From: Mucilaginibacter phenanthrenivorans
Lineage (GTDB): Bacteria > Bacteroidota > Bacteroidia > Sphingobacteriales > Sphingobacteriaceae
Length of the DNA stretch: 64,000 bases
Direction: 5' to 3'
Assembly (NCBI RefSeq): GCF_024721155.1
Contig: NZ_JAHVAP010000002.1
Span: 186,001-250,000, forward strand
Part shown: in pieces, positions 55,401-63,201 of the stretch
How positions within the stretch are numbered: position 1 is the first letter of the stretch
Layout: each line of letters opens with the position of its first letter
Translations under genes and position numbers: made by a program
The notes under the pieces: model-generated
What the model was told of the DNA's origin: nothing
Databases searched by the model: none
Seen by the model: the letters and a program-made list of their open reading frames with translations, nothing else

Positions 55401-56023
55401 AGCGGCTGGATGAGTTCGGAGCGATCAACCCGCTGGCTGTTGAGGCATACAACGAGATGAATGAGCGTTACACCTTCATCCAGGCACAGAAAAAGGACCT
55501 GAGCGATGCAAAGGCCTCCTTATTGGCTACCATACAGGAAATTGACGATACCGCCAAGGAAAAGTTCATGACCTCGTTTACATTGGTACGTGAGAATTTT
55601 ATAAAAGTGTTCCGGTCCTTGTTTAACGAAGAGGATTCCTGTGACCTCATCCTTAGTGACCCATCGCGCCCGCTTGAGTCTGATATTGATATCATTGCAA
55701 AGCCAAAAGGCAAGCGGCCACTATCAATAAACCAGCTATCGGGTGGTGAAAAGACACTTACAGCCACGGCCATCTTATTCTCGCTTTACCTGTTGAAGCC
55801 TGCTCCATTCTGTATTTTTGATGAGGTTGACGCGCCGCTTGACGATACCAACATCGATAAATTCAACAACATTATCAGGGCGTTTTCAAAAGAGTCGCAA
55901 TTTATAGTTATCTCTCACAATAAAAGAACCATAGCGAGCACCGACATTATTTACGGCGTAACCATGGTTGAACAGGGTGTTTCAAGAGTTGTTGCTGTTG
56001 ACTTACGCGAACTGGTTGATTAA
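52481..56023 (+). CDS. smc: Chromosome segregation protein SMC
   Basis: The 1180-residue ATPase has an N-terminal head with Walker A VGPNGCGKSNVVDS, a long coiled coil (about 170-500), a flexible hinge (about 505-670; NYLEPLMNHYVV, GRAQFFVLSS, GGSVGLFEGKR), a return coiled coil (about 675-1000) and a C-terminal head with signature LSGGEKTLTATA, Walker B FCIFDEVDAPLDDTN and ISHNKRT. Dimers extrude DNA loops with ScpA/ScpB, which are not encoded in the window. Length is normal. It is convergent with an S41 peptidase gene through a shared terminator. Confidence 0.97.
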   Translation: MQLTKLEIKGFKSFGDKITINFNEGVTAIVGPNGCGKSNVVDSIRWVLGEQSTRMLRSEKMDNVIFNGTKSRKAANLAEVSLTFDNTKNILPTDFSTVTLTRRLYRTGESEYRLNDVQCRLKDITDLFLDTGIGADSYSIIELKMIDEIITNKEGSRRNLFEEASGISKYKLRKKQTFNKLKDTEADLERVEDLLFEIEKNLKTLENQAKKTERYYQIKEQYKALSITLASFRIASFSESLSRIEEQEQKHKEGKSGIVTQIDTLEAFLQQQKLDSLTKEKNLSVQQKATNEYVSKIRAYESEKKIKNEQLKFQQDKEARLTEELDRDKTQFNHVLYNIKRLSEEKLQEDENLEAVRSQVADLKEAVDELRAEQAEARNELAELTNINTRLQNQAYKAEKDLDILKIQEQALEQEGQRNMEDATNKETELSHFNVAVDGLQERVEVAEKDFNTIVDFEAKLQEQIKSTETELNTIQESIIRESRKLDAKQNEYNLTKSMVDNLEGFPESIRFLKKNTEWSKNAPLFSDVLFCREEYRIAIENYLEPLMNHYVVETYNEAIKAINLLSKAAQGRAQFFVLSSYETTQNFSEKLELDGAIPALNVVEVERQYQPLCEHLLKNVYLVNDENDNALNNTSLPEGVVVIGKSGKFNKSKHAMAGGSVGLFEGKRIGRAKNLEALLKVIKLIDVEVNDFKARFDTLHNRLAELKASGKAAEIKQKQNELNLLNTELVTVKTRQEQYQTFIENSLNRKEDIARKIASIKEETLALIPQLEELKEQKQTQAELFAEKQLAFNELNEFVSVKSNAYNQENIRFHQQQNKVSGLLKDLDYRESQKENLEGRIKNNSEELEKVKLAIQENLQQSDNSDDDLLEMYEQKDLLEKATQQAEQEHYAWRGKISETEEEITALRRKKDNAELIENELRDERNNLKLELNALKERLSVEFNIDIQDLPETEVGEGENEHEIRDKAEKLKKRLDEFGAINPLAVEAYNEMNERYTFIQAQKKDLSDAKASLLATIQEIDDTAKEKFMTSFTLVRENFIKVFRSLFNEEDSCDLILSDPSRPLESDIDIIAKPKGKRPLSINQLSGGEKTLTATAILFSLYLLKPAPFCIFDEVDAPLDDTNIDKFNNIIRAFSKESQFIVISHNKRTIASTDIIYGVTMVEQGVSRVVAVDLRELVD

Positions 56024-56074
56024 ATATCCCACAAATACTTAATAATTCCCTTTAATCTATTTGCCCTAAAAAAT

Positions 56075-56114
56075 AAGGGTGATAAAAAAGCAGTTTGCTT
56101 TAATTATCACCCTT
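56075..56114. terminator. Bidirectional terminator between smc and the S41 peptidase gene
   Basis: An 11-bp perfect stem AAGGGTGATAA/TTATCACCCTT encloses an inner stem AGCA/TGCT. The gap is 113 bases between convergent stops. A tract of A lies to the left and of T to the right, so it can work for both genes. Confidence 0.82.
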
Positions 56115-56136
56115 TAAATCATTTTAAGCTTTCGCG

Positions 56137-57714
56137 TTATTTATGGGTAACCTTTGTAATTGTGACTTTCCTGTTAAAGATCATTCCATTGAACGTCTTT
56201 CTTACCCGGTTTTTATTTAAAGCCGCCGCATGCCTCAAACCGTAACCCTGATTGGCAGACGCTGCCAGGCTTTGCGTGACCTTCGTTGGCATAGAATAGG
56301 TATTTAGCGTAATATAATTTATTATGTGGCTTAACATTGGGTCATTACGATCGCCAAAATCAAACCTGTAATCGTCATAAATTTGATAGCCGTTGTATCC
56401 GCCAACACCAGGTGTCATCCCGGCGTAGTAGCCACCTTTTCCCGCTGAATTCACAGTTGCAAATTGAGGGTTGTACATTACATAATTTCCAATGTTAAGG
56501 CCGAAAAAACCTACGGGTTTGCCATAAGTAGTGTCGCCAACCAACTGTACATTCATTAAAGGCCGCAGGTTATTTATAGTAAGCTCACTTGCCGATGCGG
56601 TATTCGGGCCTACCATAAAAAATACCTTTTGTAAATTCAATGAGCCGGTATTTGAAAAATTCACAGTATTAGTTGCAACAAGTTGTGCAATAACATCTGC
56701 CAGGGTATAGGGGCCTTGTCCGTCATTGTATACCTGGTTTTTTAATAACGGATCTTTTCCATTTGTTAAATTACTGTTATATGTTGTACTGTACATTAAT
56801 GATGTGGTACCAGGGGGAGCTATTAAATTATCAAGGTATTCCGCAGTTGAAACATAACCTCCGCCATTGTAACGTAAATCCACCACAAGGTCGGTGATAG
56901 CGCCAGAACCAAATGTTTTAAACGCTGCATCCAATTTTGGCTGGGCATTATCAGTAGAAGTGAACGTATTAAATGCCAAATAACCAAGCTTGTGTCCTCC
57001 ACCCAAATCAAGTACGGTATCCTTTAATACCGGGTTAACTGTATAGGCAAGATTGGACATGCTCACAGTAGCCGACGTTCCATTCAGTTTTGTAACGGTC
57101 ATCGATAAAGTAGTGCTACCAAAAATGGCATTATATACCAAATTATTATGCGCACCTGTTCCCGAACCATAGCCGGAGCCATCGTAAGAGATATTGGTAT
57201 TTCCGTTGATTGCAGTGATCTCGCACCCACGGGTTAAACCCTGCGATGCCGCAGCTGAGCCCGGGTATACGTAAAGTATGAAAATCTTTACGGTATTGAT
57301 AGCCGTCTGCTCATACCCGTAATCAAAACCATAATCACTTTTATTTCCGTTCAAAGCGCCTGTTTCGGTTCCATCATCAATAAAAGAATATTTGGCAGAT
57401 CCCGGGTTATAAATACTGTACTCATAAGGCTTATTTGTTGCCGGGTTAATTGCGTACTGAGACAGCGCGTCCATTTCGGTTTGTAGCGAAGCAAACTCTG
57501 TTCCGCTGGTATAAGAGCGCGGATTAAAGCTGCTATACGAAGGGAGCTGCGTATTCCAAAAATAATCTTCTTTTGAATAAAGAAAAATTGAATCCCTAAC
57601 GAGGTCGATTGCGGATGCGGTTGTCGTTCCGCTAGGCGTAGTTTTCTTGTCCTTCTTGCATGAAGCGAACAATCCGGGTAACAAAATAATAGATAGGTAA
57701 AATATTTTTTTCAT
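56137..57714 (-). CDS. S41 family peptidase lipoprotein
   Basis: The 525-residue protein has an SPII signal with Cys in FASCKKD, a PDZ-like domain (about 130-210; GSAAASQGLTRGCEITAING) and an S41 protease domain. The catalytic serine is Ser376 in TASASEL and the general-base lysine is Lys399 in YGKPVGF, 23 residues on. TSP/CtpA-type enzymes trim periplasmic or outer-membrane proteins. The long N-terminal extension before the PDZ domain is typical of Bacteroidota lipoprotein forms. Confidence 0.9.
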   Translation of the reverse strand: MKKIFYLSIILLPGLFASCKKDKKTTPSGTTTASAIDLVRDSIFLYSKEDYFWNTQLPSYSSFNPRSYTSGTEFASLQTEMDALSQYAINPATNKPYEYSIYNPGSAKYSFIDDGTETGALNGNKSDYGFDYGYEQTAINTVKIFILYVYPGSAAASQGLTRGCEITAINGNTNISYDGSGYGSGTGAHNNLVYNAIFGSTTLSMTVTKLNGTSATVSMSNLAYTVNPVLKDTVLDLGGGHKLGYLAFNTFTSTDNAQPKLDAAFKTFGSGAITDLVVDLRYNGGGYVSTAEYLDNLIAPPGTTSLMYSTTYNSNLTNGKDPLLKNQVYNDGQGPYTLADVIAQLVATNTVNFSNTGSLNLQKVFFMVGPNTASASELTINNLRPLMNVQLVGDTTYGKPVGFFGLNIGNYVMYNPQFATVNSAGKGGYYAGMTPGVGGYNGYQIYDDYRFDFGDRNDPMLSHIINYITLNTYSMPTKVTQSLAASANQGYGLRHAAALNKNRVRKTFNGMIFNRKVTITKVTHK

Positions 57715-57794
57715 ATCAATGAGCGTAAAGTTTTCTAAGTGAACAGTTTATTAAATGTTATTAAACGAAAATAAGGTAGCTATGGTATGATGCT

Positions 57795-58406
57795 CTATAA
57801 CAAAAACTCGTTTGCATTGATGCAGTCAATCCCGCTTGCCTCCGCACAAAGTTTGTCGATCTCAGCGTTTTCAATCATTACCAGGTCGCGCCTCTGCAAG
57901 TTATGATCTTTTATCAGAATATCAATAATATCAGGCTCTGGTTTTGGCGTACTTTCCTCGGTAAAATAAACCGTTAGGTATTGTTCAAGCCCATGCCATT
58001 CGGTTTGCTTAATTTTATTCAGTTGCTGCTCCGGGTTGCCGTTTGTAACGATGAAGATCTTTTTTCGATCTACTACAATATCCTGGAGCAGGGTAAGCAT
58101 ATTTTGAAAAAGCAACAGTTTTAAGGGCAGCTTTGCTGTTATTAACAAATGTTTTAAGTTAGCCCTGAACTTCTCATCAATATTGAACTTCTCTTTCAGC
58201 CTGTCAAAAACAAACTCCTTACCTTCATTTATATACGTGTTTACCATTAGCTCGGTTGTCTGTTTGGCATCAATTAGTTCGGTGTATTCTAACATCGCCG
58301 AAAACAGGTAATAAACCTGGAATAGGTAATCCTTTTCCGGATATAGCACATTATCCAGTTCAAATATAAATGCCTGTTTACGGCTGTCGATATTTTGGTA
58401 GTTCAT
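57795..58406 (-). CDS. HAD-like protein with substituted nucleophile
   Basis: The 203-residue protein has the HAD layout and cap helices of pyrimidine 5'-nucleotidase-like enzymes. Motif I reads IFELDNVLYP: the nucleophilic aspartate of DxD is glutamate. Motif II (IVTNG) and the motif III lysine (TPKPEPDI) are intact, but motif IV is MIENAEID instead of GDxxxD. It may be a non-catalytic or changed-activity HAD protein. Its ATG lies inside a gttcatagttgatagttc repeat and it is divergent from the YdeI-like gene. Confidence 0.75.
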   Translation of the reverse strand: MNYQNIDSRKQAFIFELDNVLYPEKDYLFQVYYLFSAMLEYTELIDAKQTTELMVNTYINEGKEFVFDRLKEKFNIDEKFRANLKHLLITAKLPLKLLLFQNMLTLLQDIVVDRKKIFIVTNGNPEQQLNKIKQTEWHGLEQYLTVYFTEESTPKPEPDIIDILIKDHNLQRRDLVMIENAEIDKLCAEASGIDCINANEFLL

Positions 58407-58459
58407 AGTTGATAGTTCATTGCAGCTTCAGGGTATATTGCTTTGTGACTATAATCTTT

Positions 58460-58479
58460 TAAATTTGTTTACAAAGATA
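58460..58479. promoter_or_regulatory. Overlapping divergent promoters
   Basis: Plus strand: TAAATTTG at 58460-58467, with TTG at 58438-58440 as -33, serving the YdeI-like gene at 58501. Minus strand: TATCTTTG at 58472-58479 serving the HAD-like gene at 58406, with no clear -33. The two -7 boxes are only 4 bases apart, so their use may be mutually exclusive. Confidence 0.5.
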
Positions 58480-58500
58480 AGGAAGCCAATTTAATTGACC

Positions 58501-59163
58501 ATGAATGCACTTGCTAAAAAGCTACAGGTAAAACCCGGGAAACGCTGGCTGTTTTATAACGCGCCGGACAATTATCTCACTCAACTTGAACCATTGCCAG
58601 ACGGAGTTGAAGCCATATTTGATTTGGATGGGGAGTTTGATGGCGTGCAACTATTCGTAAAAAATAGCGATGAATTAGCGGATACCCTTCCGGTTGTAGT
58701 TCCGGTATTAAAGCCCGATTCAATTTTCTGGATCACTTATCCAAAGAAAAGTTCGGGCATAAAGTCCGACCTGGAAATGATGGGCAATTGGGATATCGTC
58801 GGTAAATATGGCTACAACGGTGTATCCGCAGCTGCCGTTGATGATATCTGGACCGCCCTGCGCTTCCGTCCAATCGGGCAATCAAAGGTATCGGAATCCC
58901 GTAACGAAGCCATCAAGGGAAATAACGAGTACGCCGATTATATCGACGTAGATAACAAGCAGGTTAAGCTACCTGCTGATGTTGAGCAGGCACTGACGCC
59001 TAATGCTGCAGCAATGGCTTTCTATCAATCCTTATCCTACAGTAACAGGAAGGAATATGTGGTTTGGATATTGTCGGCAAAACAGGAGAAGACGAGGAAT
59101 GAACGGCTGGAAAAAATGATTGAAAAGTTGCAGGCCGGGAAAAAGAACCCGTCGGAAAAATAA
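58501..59163 (+). CDS. YdeI/OmpD-associated family protein with DUF3052-like N-terminus
   Basis: The ATG at 58501 is used; a TTG two codons earlier is in frame. The 220-residue protein has an N-terminal domain with KPGKRWLFYNAP and FWITYPKKSSGIKSD, as in DUF3052 proteins, and a C-terminal YdeI-type tail (LSYSNRKEYVVWILSAKQEK, then TRNERLEKMIEKLQAG). YdeI in enterobacteria confers peptide resistance and interacts with OmpD, but the biochemical role is open. It is cytosolic by composition. Confidence 0.8.
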   Translation: MNALAKKLQVKPGKRWLFYNAPDNYLTQLEPLPDGVEAIFDLDGEFDGVQLFVKNSDELADTLPVVVPVLKPDSIFWITYPKKSSGIKSDLEMMGNWDIVGKYGYNGVSAAAVDDIWTALRFRPIGQSKVSESRNEAIKGNNEYADYIDVDNKQVKLPADVEQALTPNAAAMAFYQSLSYSNRKEYVVWILSAKQEKTRNERLEKMIEKLQAGKKNPSEK

Positions 59164-59237
59164 ATACAAATACGTTGCAAAAAGGGAGAGCATAACATGT
59201 TCTCTTTTTTTATGCCTAAATATATTTTCAATTTTAT

Positions 59238-59282
59238 TTTGTGTAACCAAATGGTTTCGCATATATTTGTAACCGAAAGGTT
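59238..59282 (+). promoter_or_regulatory. ArsR operon promoter with two AACC-N4-GGTT operators
   Basis: TTTG at 59238-59241 and TATATTTG at 59262-59269, with 20 bases between, form a strong promoter. Two dyads, AACCAAATGGTT (59245-59256) and AACCGAAAGGTT (59271-59282), lie between the boxes and just after the -7 box, 26 bases apart centre to centre. They are expected sites for autorepression by the ArsR-family regulator that follows at 59300. Confidence 0.65.
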
Positions 59283-59299
59283 TCATATAACCTTATTTT

Positions 59300-59632
59300 A
59301 TGCGCAGAGATGTTTTCCAGGCAATTGCCGATCCAACACGCAGGGAGATTATAGGTTTATTGGCTAACCGGCAAATGAACTTAAATTCCATTGCCGATAA
59401 TTTTGATATAAGTCGCCCTGCAGTTTCAAAACACATAAAAATTTTAACCCAGTGCGGGCTAATTACTATAAAGCAGGATGGGAGGGATAGGTATTGTAAG
59501 GCCAATTTTACCAAACTGAATGAAGTATCAGATTGGGTTGAGCAATACCGCAAATTCTGGACGCAAAAATTAGATGCCCTTGGCGATTTTCTTGACAACG
59601 AAACCAATACAAACAATAATATTAAAGCCTGA
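59300..59632 (+). CDS. ArsR-family winged-helix regulator
   Basis: The 110-residue protein starts MRRDVFQAIADPTRREIIGL and has the recognition helix RPAVSKHIKILTQCGLI and wing QDGRDRYCKA. No CxC metal site of SmtB/ArsR sensors is present, so it belongs to the non-metal group that controls AHSA1/SRPBCC genes. It is first in an operon with two SRPBCC proteins and likely represses itself at the twin dyads upstream. Confidence 0.9.
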   Translation: MRRDVFQAIADPTRREIIGLLANRQMNLNSIADNFDISRPAVSKHIKILTQCGLITIKQDGRDRYCKANFTKLNEVSDWVEQYRKFWTQKLDALGDFLDNETNTNNNIKA

Positions 59633-59636
59633 TTTT

Positions 59637-60080
59637 ATGAAAAGCGAACCGGTTATAGTTGAACGCACCTACAATGCCCCCGTCGAAAGGGTATGGCATG
59701 CACTAACTGACGTTGAAAAAATGCGCCAGTGGTATTTTCCGCAGCTTGTTGAATTTGAACCTGAGATAGGTTTTGAAACCGAGTTTGATGTTCCGCATAA
59801 TGGCAGAAACTTTTTGCATATCTGGAAGATAACCGAAGTGGTTCCGAATAAAAAGATTAGCTATGAGTGGAAATTCGGGGGCTATGCCGATAGCTCGCTG
59901 GTGAGTTTTGAATTATTTGCCGATGATGATAAAACCAAAATTATTGTAACACACCATAATCTTGAGGCTTTTAATAAGAACAATGATCCCGACCTTGAAA
60001 GAAATAATTTTGTTGAGGGATGGACACATTTTATAGGTACGGCATTGAGAGAGTATGTTGAACAAGAAAATGAATTATAA
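59637..60080 (+). CDS. AHSA1-like SRPBCC domain protein, copy 1
   Basis: The ATG at 59637 begins MKSEPVIVERTYNAPVERVW, the SRPBCC/AHSA1 start; an earlier in-frame ATG at 59574 is inside the ArsR gene. The 147-residue protein has the helix-grip core (DVEKMRQWYFPQ, EVVPNKKISYEWKFGG, HFIGTALREYV). It probably binds a small hydrophobic ligand in the cytoplasm. It is in an operon with ArsR and a second copy. Confidence 0.88.
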   Translation: MKSEPVIVERTYNAPVERVWHALTDVEKMRQWYFPQLVEFEPEIGFETEFDVPHNGRNFLHIWKITEVVPNKKISYEWKFGGYADSSLVSFELFADDDKTKIIVTHHNLEAFNKNNDPDLERNNFVEGWTHFIGTALREYVEQENEL

Positions 60081-60099
60081 ATAATAAACCTCAATTTAT

Positions 60100-60525
60100 A
60101 TGGAAACAGCGCCTTTTGTAATTGAAAGAACTTATAAAGCACCCGCCGACAGGGTTTGGCAGGCCATTACCGATAAAGATAAAATGAAGGAATGGTATTT
60201 TAAGCTGGATGAGTTTAAGCCGGAAGTTGGCTTTGAGTTCCGGTTTTCAGGCGGATCGGAGGAAAAGCAATACCTGCATATTTGTAAAATAACAGAGGTT
60301 TTACCCGGGAAGAAGCTTACCCACAGCTGGCAATATGATGGCTACCCCGGTGAATCGTTTGTTACATGGGAGATCTTTGATGAGGGCGATAAAACCAGGG
60401 TAAAACTAACCCATACCGGGTTGCATACCTTCCCGCAGGTAAGCAAGGATTTTTCGCGAGAAAGCTTTACAGCAGGATGGACCTATATTGTTGGAAAATC
60501 TCTCCTGGAATACGTGGAGAAATAA
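60100..60525 (+). CDS. AHSA1-like SRPBCC domain protein, copy 2
   Basis: The 141-residue paralogue of the previous gene shares PFVIERTYKAPADRVWQA, MKEWYF, HICKITEVLPGKKLTHSW and the GWTYIVGKSLLEYV end. A tandem duplication after an ArsR regulator is common in Bacteroidota and suggests a shared or paired ligand. It ends the operon just before the strong hairpin at 60531. Confidence 0.88.
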   Translation: METAPFVIERTYKAPADRVWQAITDKDKMKEWYFKLDEFKPEVGFEFRFSGGSEEKQYLHICKITEVLPGKKLTHSWQYDGYPGESFVTWEIFDEGDKTRVKLTHTGLHTFPQVSKDFSRESFTAGWTYIVGKSLLEYVEK

Positions 60526-60530
60526 CAACC

Positions 60531-60571
60531 GTAGAGACACAATACTTTGTGTCTGTGTATTGTGTCTCTAC
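60531..60571 (+). terminator. Perfect 15-bp hairpin after the SRPBCC operon
   Basis: GTAGAGACACAATAC and its exact complement GTATTGTGTCTCTAC enclose an 11-base loop, followed by CTTTTTCTT. It serves as a terminator. The stem is also of a GTAGAGAC-type family seen as an interspersed repeat. Confidence 0.8.
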
Positions 60572-60588
60572 CTTTTTCTTATTTTTGC

Positions 60589-60813
60589 ATGGATATGCAG
60601 CAACAGTCAAATAACAAGCTTCACGGCAAAACACTGGAAATGATTTTGAATGCTTTGGTGGCCCACTACGGTTGGCCTGAATTGGGCTACCAGATCCGCA
60701 TTAATTGTTTTTTGGATAACCCAAGCATAAAATCAAGCTTAACCTTCCTGCGTAAAACACCATGGGCGCGCAAAAAAGTAGAGGATTTGTATTTGAATAG
60801 CCCGATAGATTAA
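60589..60813 (+). CDS. VF530 family protein (DUF2132)
   Basis: From ATG 60589 the product is 74 residues; a second ATG at 60595 is equally possible. The core [18 protein letters not shown], then [15 protein letters not shown] and [16 protein letters not shown] is the VF530 signature, a small helical protein thought to bind DNA. An upstream-extended frame is rejected because it lies in the terminator hairpin. Confidence 0.85.
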   Translation: MDMQQQSNNKLHGKTLEMILNALVAHYGWPELGYQIRINCFLDNPSIKSSLTFLRKTPWARKKVEDLYLNSPID

Positions 60814-60817
60814 ACAA

Positions 60818-60931
60818 TGTCATTGCAGCGCAGCACCTCGTAGCTATACAGAGCGATCGGAAAAGTCTGCTACTTTTATGGAGGACATGCATTGCTACGA
60901 GGTTGCTTCGTCGTTCCTCCTCGCAATGACA
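60818..60931. mobile_element. Degenerate MITE-like element (CGTCATTGCGAGG family)
   Basis: The left end TGTCATTGCAGCGCAGCACC (to 60844) and the right end GCTACGAGGTTGCTTCG with TCCTCGCAATGACA (60894-60931) form imperfect inverted ends. The sequence resembles the 46021-46168 element with more substitutions. It lies between convergent genes; 60932-60980 is an agcttt-word repeat. Confidence 0.7.
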
Positions 60932-60980
60932 AGATTTTTATAGCTTTCGGCTTTTACCTTTCAGCTTTAACCACCTCCTC

Positions 60981-62291
60981 TTACCCGTGCTTTTTCTTCA
61001 TATTCATCTTTGCCTTAACCCCTGAACTATAGTTATAAGTCTTTGAATTTTCGGGCTTTTTCTGATGAAAGGCTTCGCCGGGAGCAGGTTGAACTACCTT
61101 GCTTTTTGCGGGTTTCTTTTCTTCAGCAACAGATTCTTTTTTATCCTGCTCAATAACCAGATCATCAGGCAGATCACCAAGCGGGATTTTTTGACCGATG
61201 GTTTGCTCAATTCGTCTTACCGCAGTAAGTTCCAGATCCGTAGTAAAAGTTATCGCCAATGTTTCGTCTTCGGATGAAGTACTGTTATTGATCACTCTTT
61301 TGATAAACGTTTCTTTTTCTTCCGGTAATTCAAAATGGATCAGGAACGGGATGTTTTGCAAATCCAGCGCTTCCTCAGGTTCACCGCATACGATCAGGAT
61401 TCGGGTATTGGCCGATTTTTTAAAATCTTCAATATCGGGGATGCTGTTCAATTCAATCGTCCACGAGTTTAAAATCGCAACTGAATTATTCTGACGGTTT
61501 TGCAACGTTTTGCAGAGCTTTTCGGCAGTATGGCGGGTATTTACAAATACTACTGTTTTGGTGAATAGCTCGCTATCCTGCATAAATAAATTCAGCAGGT
61601 TTAGCTTGGTGATGAAATTCGGTACGTGGTATAATAACTGCGGATGCGTTTCCAGTTTGCTCTCTGCAATTTCCTCCACCTCAACAGTGGTCGCGGATTG
61701 CATAAAGGGACTGATCATCTTTTCCAACTTATCGTGCATTACTTCGGTGAACACCAGGTGCTGGCATTTGGTGATGCTGTTGGCAAGTTCAGCAACGGGT
61801 AATTGCAGGCCTTGTTTTACGATCAGGTCTGCGTCATCGATAATTAACAACTCGATTTTATTAAGGTTAAGGCCAAGTTTTAGGTAGATGGCGCGTGCCC
61901 TGTCGGGCGTAGCAACAACTACGTCGGCGCCGTCTGCCAAAGCATCCATTTGTGCTTCGGTACCCAACGCAGGGTATAAGCCGACTATAGACATTTGTTT
62001 GTTTTTACCAAAATGCTCCAGCCCGCTGATAACAGCTAACACGTCATCCTTAGTGGGCACCAGGATCAACACCAAAGGCACACCATCCGAATTGTATTTT
62101 ATCCGGTTTAAAACTGCTAAAGTATAGGTAGTAGTTTTACCACAGCCTTCGGGGCCGACAACAATAACATCCTGGCCGCCGTAAATACGTGCCAATGTTT
62201 TCTGCTGCACCTCTTTAGGGCTGTTATAGCCTGCTTCGGTTACGGCTCTTATTAATTGTTTACTAAGCTTTAATTTTTCTGACCACGACAT
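60981..62291 (-). CDS. Degenerate DEAD-box helicase-like protein (probable pseudohelicase)
   Basis: The 436-residue protein has a Q-motif-like GYNSPKEVQQKTL and Walker A GPEGCGKTTT with Lys52. Motif II is DDAD (152-155) instead of DEAD; SAT of motif III is replaced by FTEVMHD; Ia (PTKDDV) is altered; motif V reads VCGEPEEALDL and motif VI is KRVINNS, without the HRIGRTGR arginines. A basic tail ends in KMNMKKKHG. It may bind RNA/ATP but probably cannot unwind. The frame is open and codon use is normal, so it is not a decaying gene. Confidence 0.82.
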   Translation of the reverse strand: MSWSEKLKLSKQLIRAVTEAGYNSPKEVQQKTLARIYGGQDVIVVGPEGCGKTTTYTLAVLNRIKYNSDGVPLVLILVPTKDDVLAVISGLEHFGKNKQMSIVGLYPALGTEAQMDALADGADVVVATPDRARAIYLKLGLNLNKIELLIIDDADLIVKQGLQLPVAELANSITKCQHLVFTEVMHDKLEKMISPFMQSATTVEVEEIAESKLETHPQLLYHVPNFITKLNLLNLFMQDSELFTKTVVFVNTRHTAEKLCKTLQNRQNNSVAILNSWTIELNSIPDIEDFKKSANTRILIVCGEPEEALDLQNIPFLIHFELPEEKETFIKRVINNSTSSEDETLAITFTTDLELTAVRRIEQTIGQKIPLGDLPDDLVIEQDKKESVAEEKKPAKSKVVQPAPGEAFHQKKPENSKTYNYSSGVKAKMNMKKKHG

Positions 62292-62320
62292 CCTGTAATA
62301 TTAAAAATCCTAAGGGAGCG

Positions 62321-62328
62321 CAAAATTA
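62321..62328 (-). promoter_or_regulatory. -7 element of the pseudohelicase gene
   Basis: On the minus strand TAATTTTG matches TAnnTTTG, 29 bases before the ATG at 62291. No -33 match is evident. Confidence 0.5.
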
Positions 62329-62382
62329 CCCTTTTTATAGCTTATTTTCAGCTATTTAATATAATCAGCGTTTTTAGGGCGA

Positions 62383-63192
62383 TTAAACTGCCTGCCAATC
62401 AGCATCAACGGCATTTTTTAGCATCGCTGTAAAGGTTGTCGCCGGGGGAATATCAAGGTAAGGATAAGTGACCTTCGACAGGTAAAGCCCCTGCGGATAA
62501 GCCGGAATAATGATCTTGGGAGTTTCCCTGCTGATGAGGTGGTGTTCAAATTCGTCGACGCTCATTTTCCCTTCGCCAATATCCAGTAACCTGCCAATTA
62601 TTATTCTCACCATCTTACTCAAAAAACGATTAGCCGAGATCTGGAACCTGATCTTATCACCATTGTTGCTAACAAACAGGCTCGCTGAGGATACATTGCA
62701 AATAGTATGGTCATTCCTGTCCGGCATTTTGCAAAAGCCCCGGTAGTCGCTGTACAGGGGCAGCAAGGCAACTGCCGACTTCATTTTATCAAGATCAAGT
62801 TTTGGATCAAGGTATAGGGAACTGAAGTTTGTTAAAAAAGGGTCTTTATAAGTATGGATAAAATAATCATAGCTCCGCTGGACTGCATCAAACCGTGCAT
62901 GAGGGAGGCCCTGCATCGGGATGATCTCAAAAACAGCAATGTCATCAGGCAGGATCTTATTGAGCCGGAAGAGAAATTCATCACTTAGTTCCTGGTCAAT
63001 ATCAGCATGAAAAAAGAACTGACTGGCATGTACCCGTGCATCGGTACGCCCGCAGCCGTTAATATTTACTACGGTCTTTAATAATTTGCCAAGTGTAGTT
63101 TCCAAAACCTCTTGCACGTTCAACACACCCGGATGTTTTTGCCAGCCGCTATAGTTTGTGCCATGATAGGCTATGTGGAAGAAGTAACGCAA
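62383..63192 (-). CDS. truA: tRNA pseudouridine(38-40) synthase TruA
   Basis: The 269-residue enzyme isomerises uridine at positions 38-40 of tRNA anticodon arms. The catalytic Asp51 is in GCGRTDARVHA; further family segments are HARFDAVQRSYDYFIH and FLSKMVRIIIGRLL. Length matches the family. It follows the DUF433 gene by 9 bases on the same strand. Confidence 0.95.
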   Translation of the reverse strand: MRYFFHIAYHGTNYSGWQKHPGVLNVQEVLETTLGKLLKTVVNINGCGRTDARVHASQFFFHADIDQELSDEFLFRLNKILPDDIAVFEIIPMQGLPHARFDAVQRSYDYFIHTYKDPFLTNFSSLYLDPKLDLDKMKSAVALLPLYSDYRGFCKMPDRNDHTICNVSSASLFVSNNGDKIRFQISANRFLSKMVRIIIGRLLDIGEGKMSVDEFEHHLISRETPKIIIPAYPQGLYLSKVTYPYLDIPPATTFTAMLKNAVDADWQAV

Positions 63193-63201
63193 GGGAGGGA
63201 T

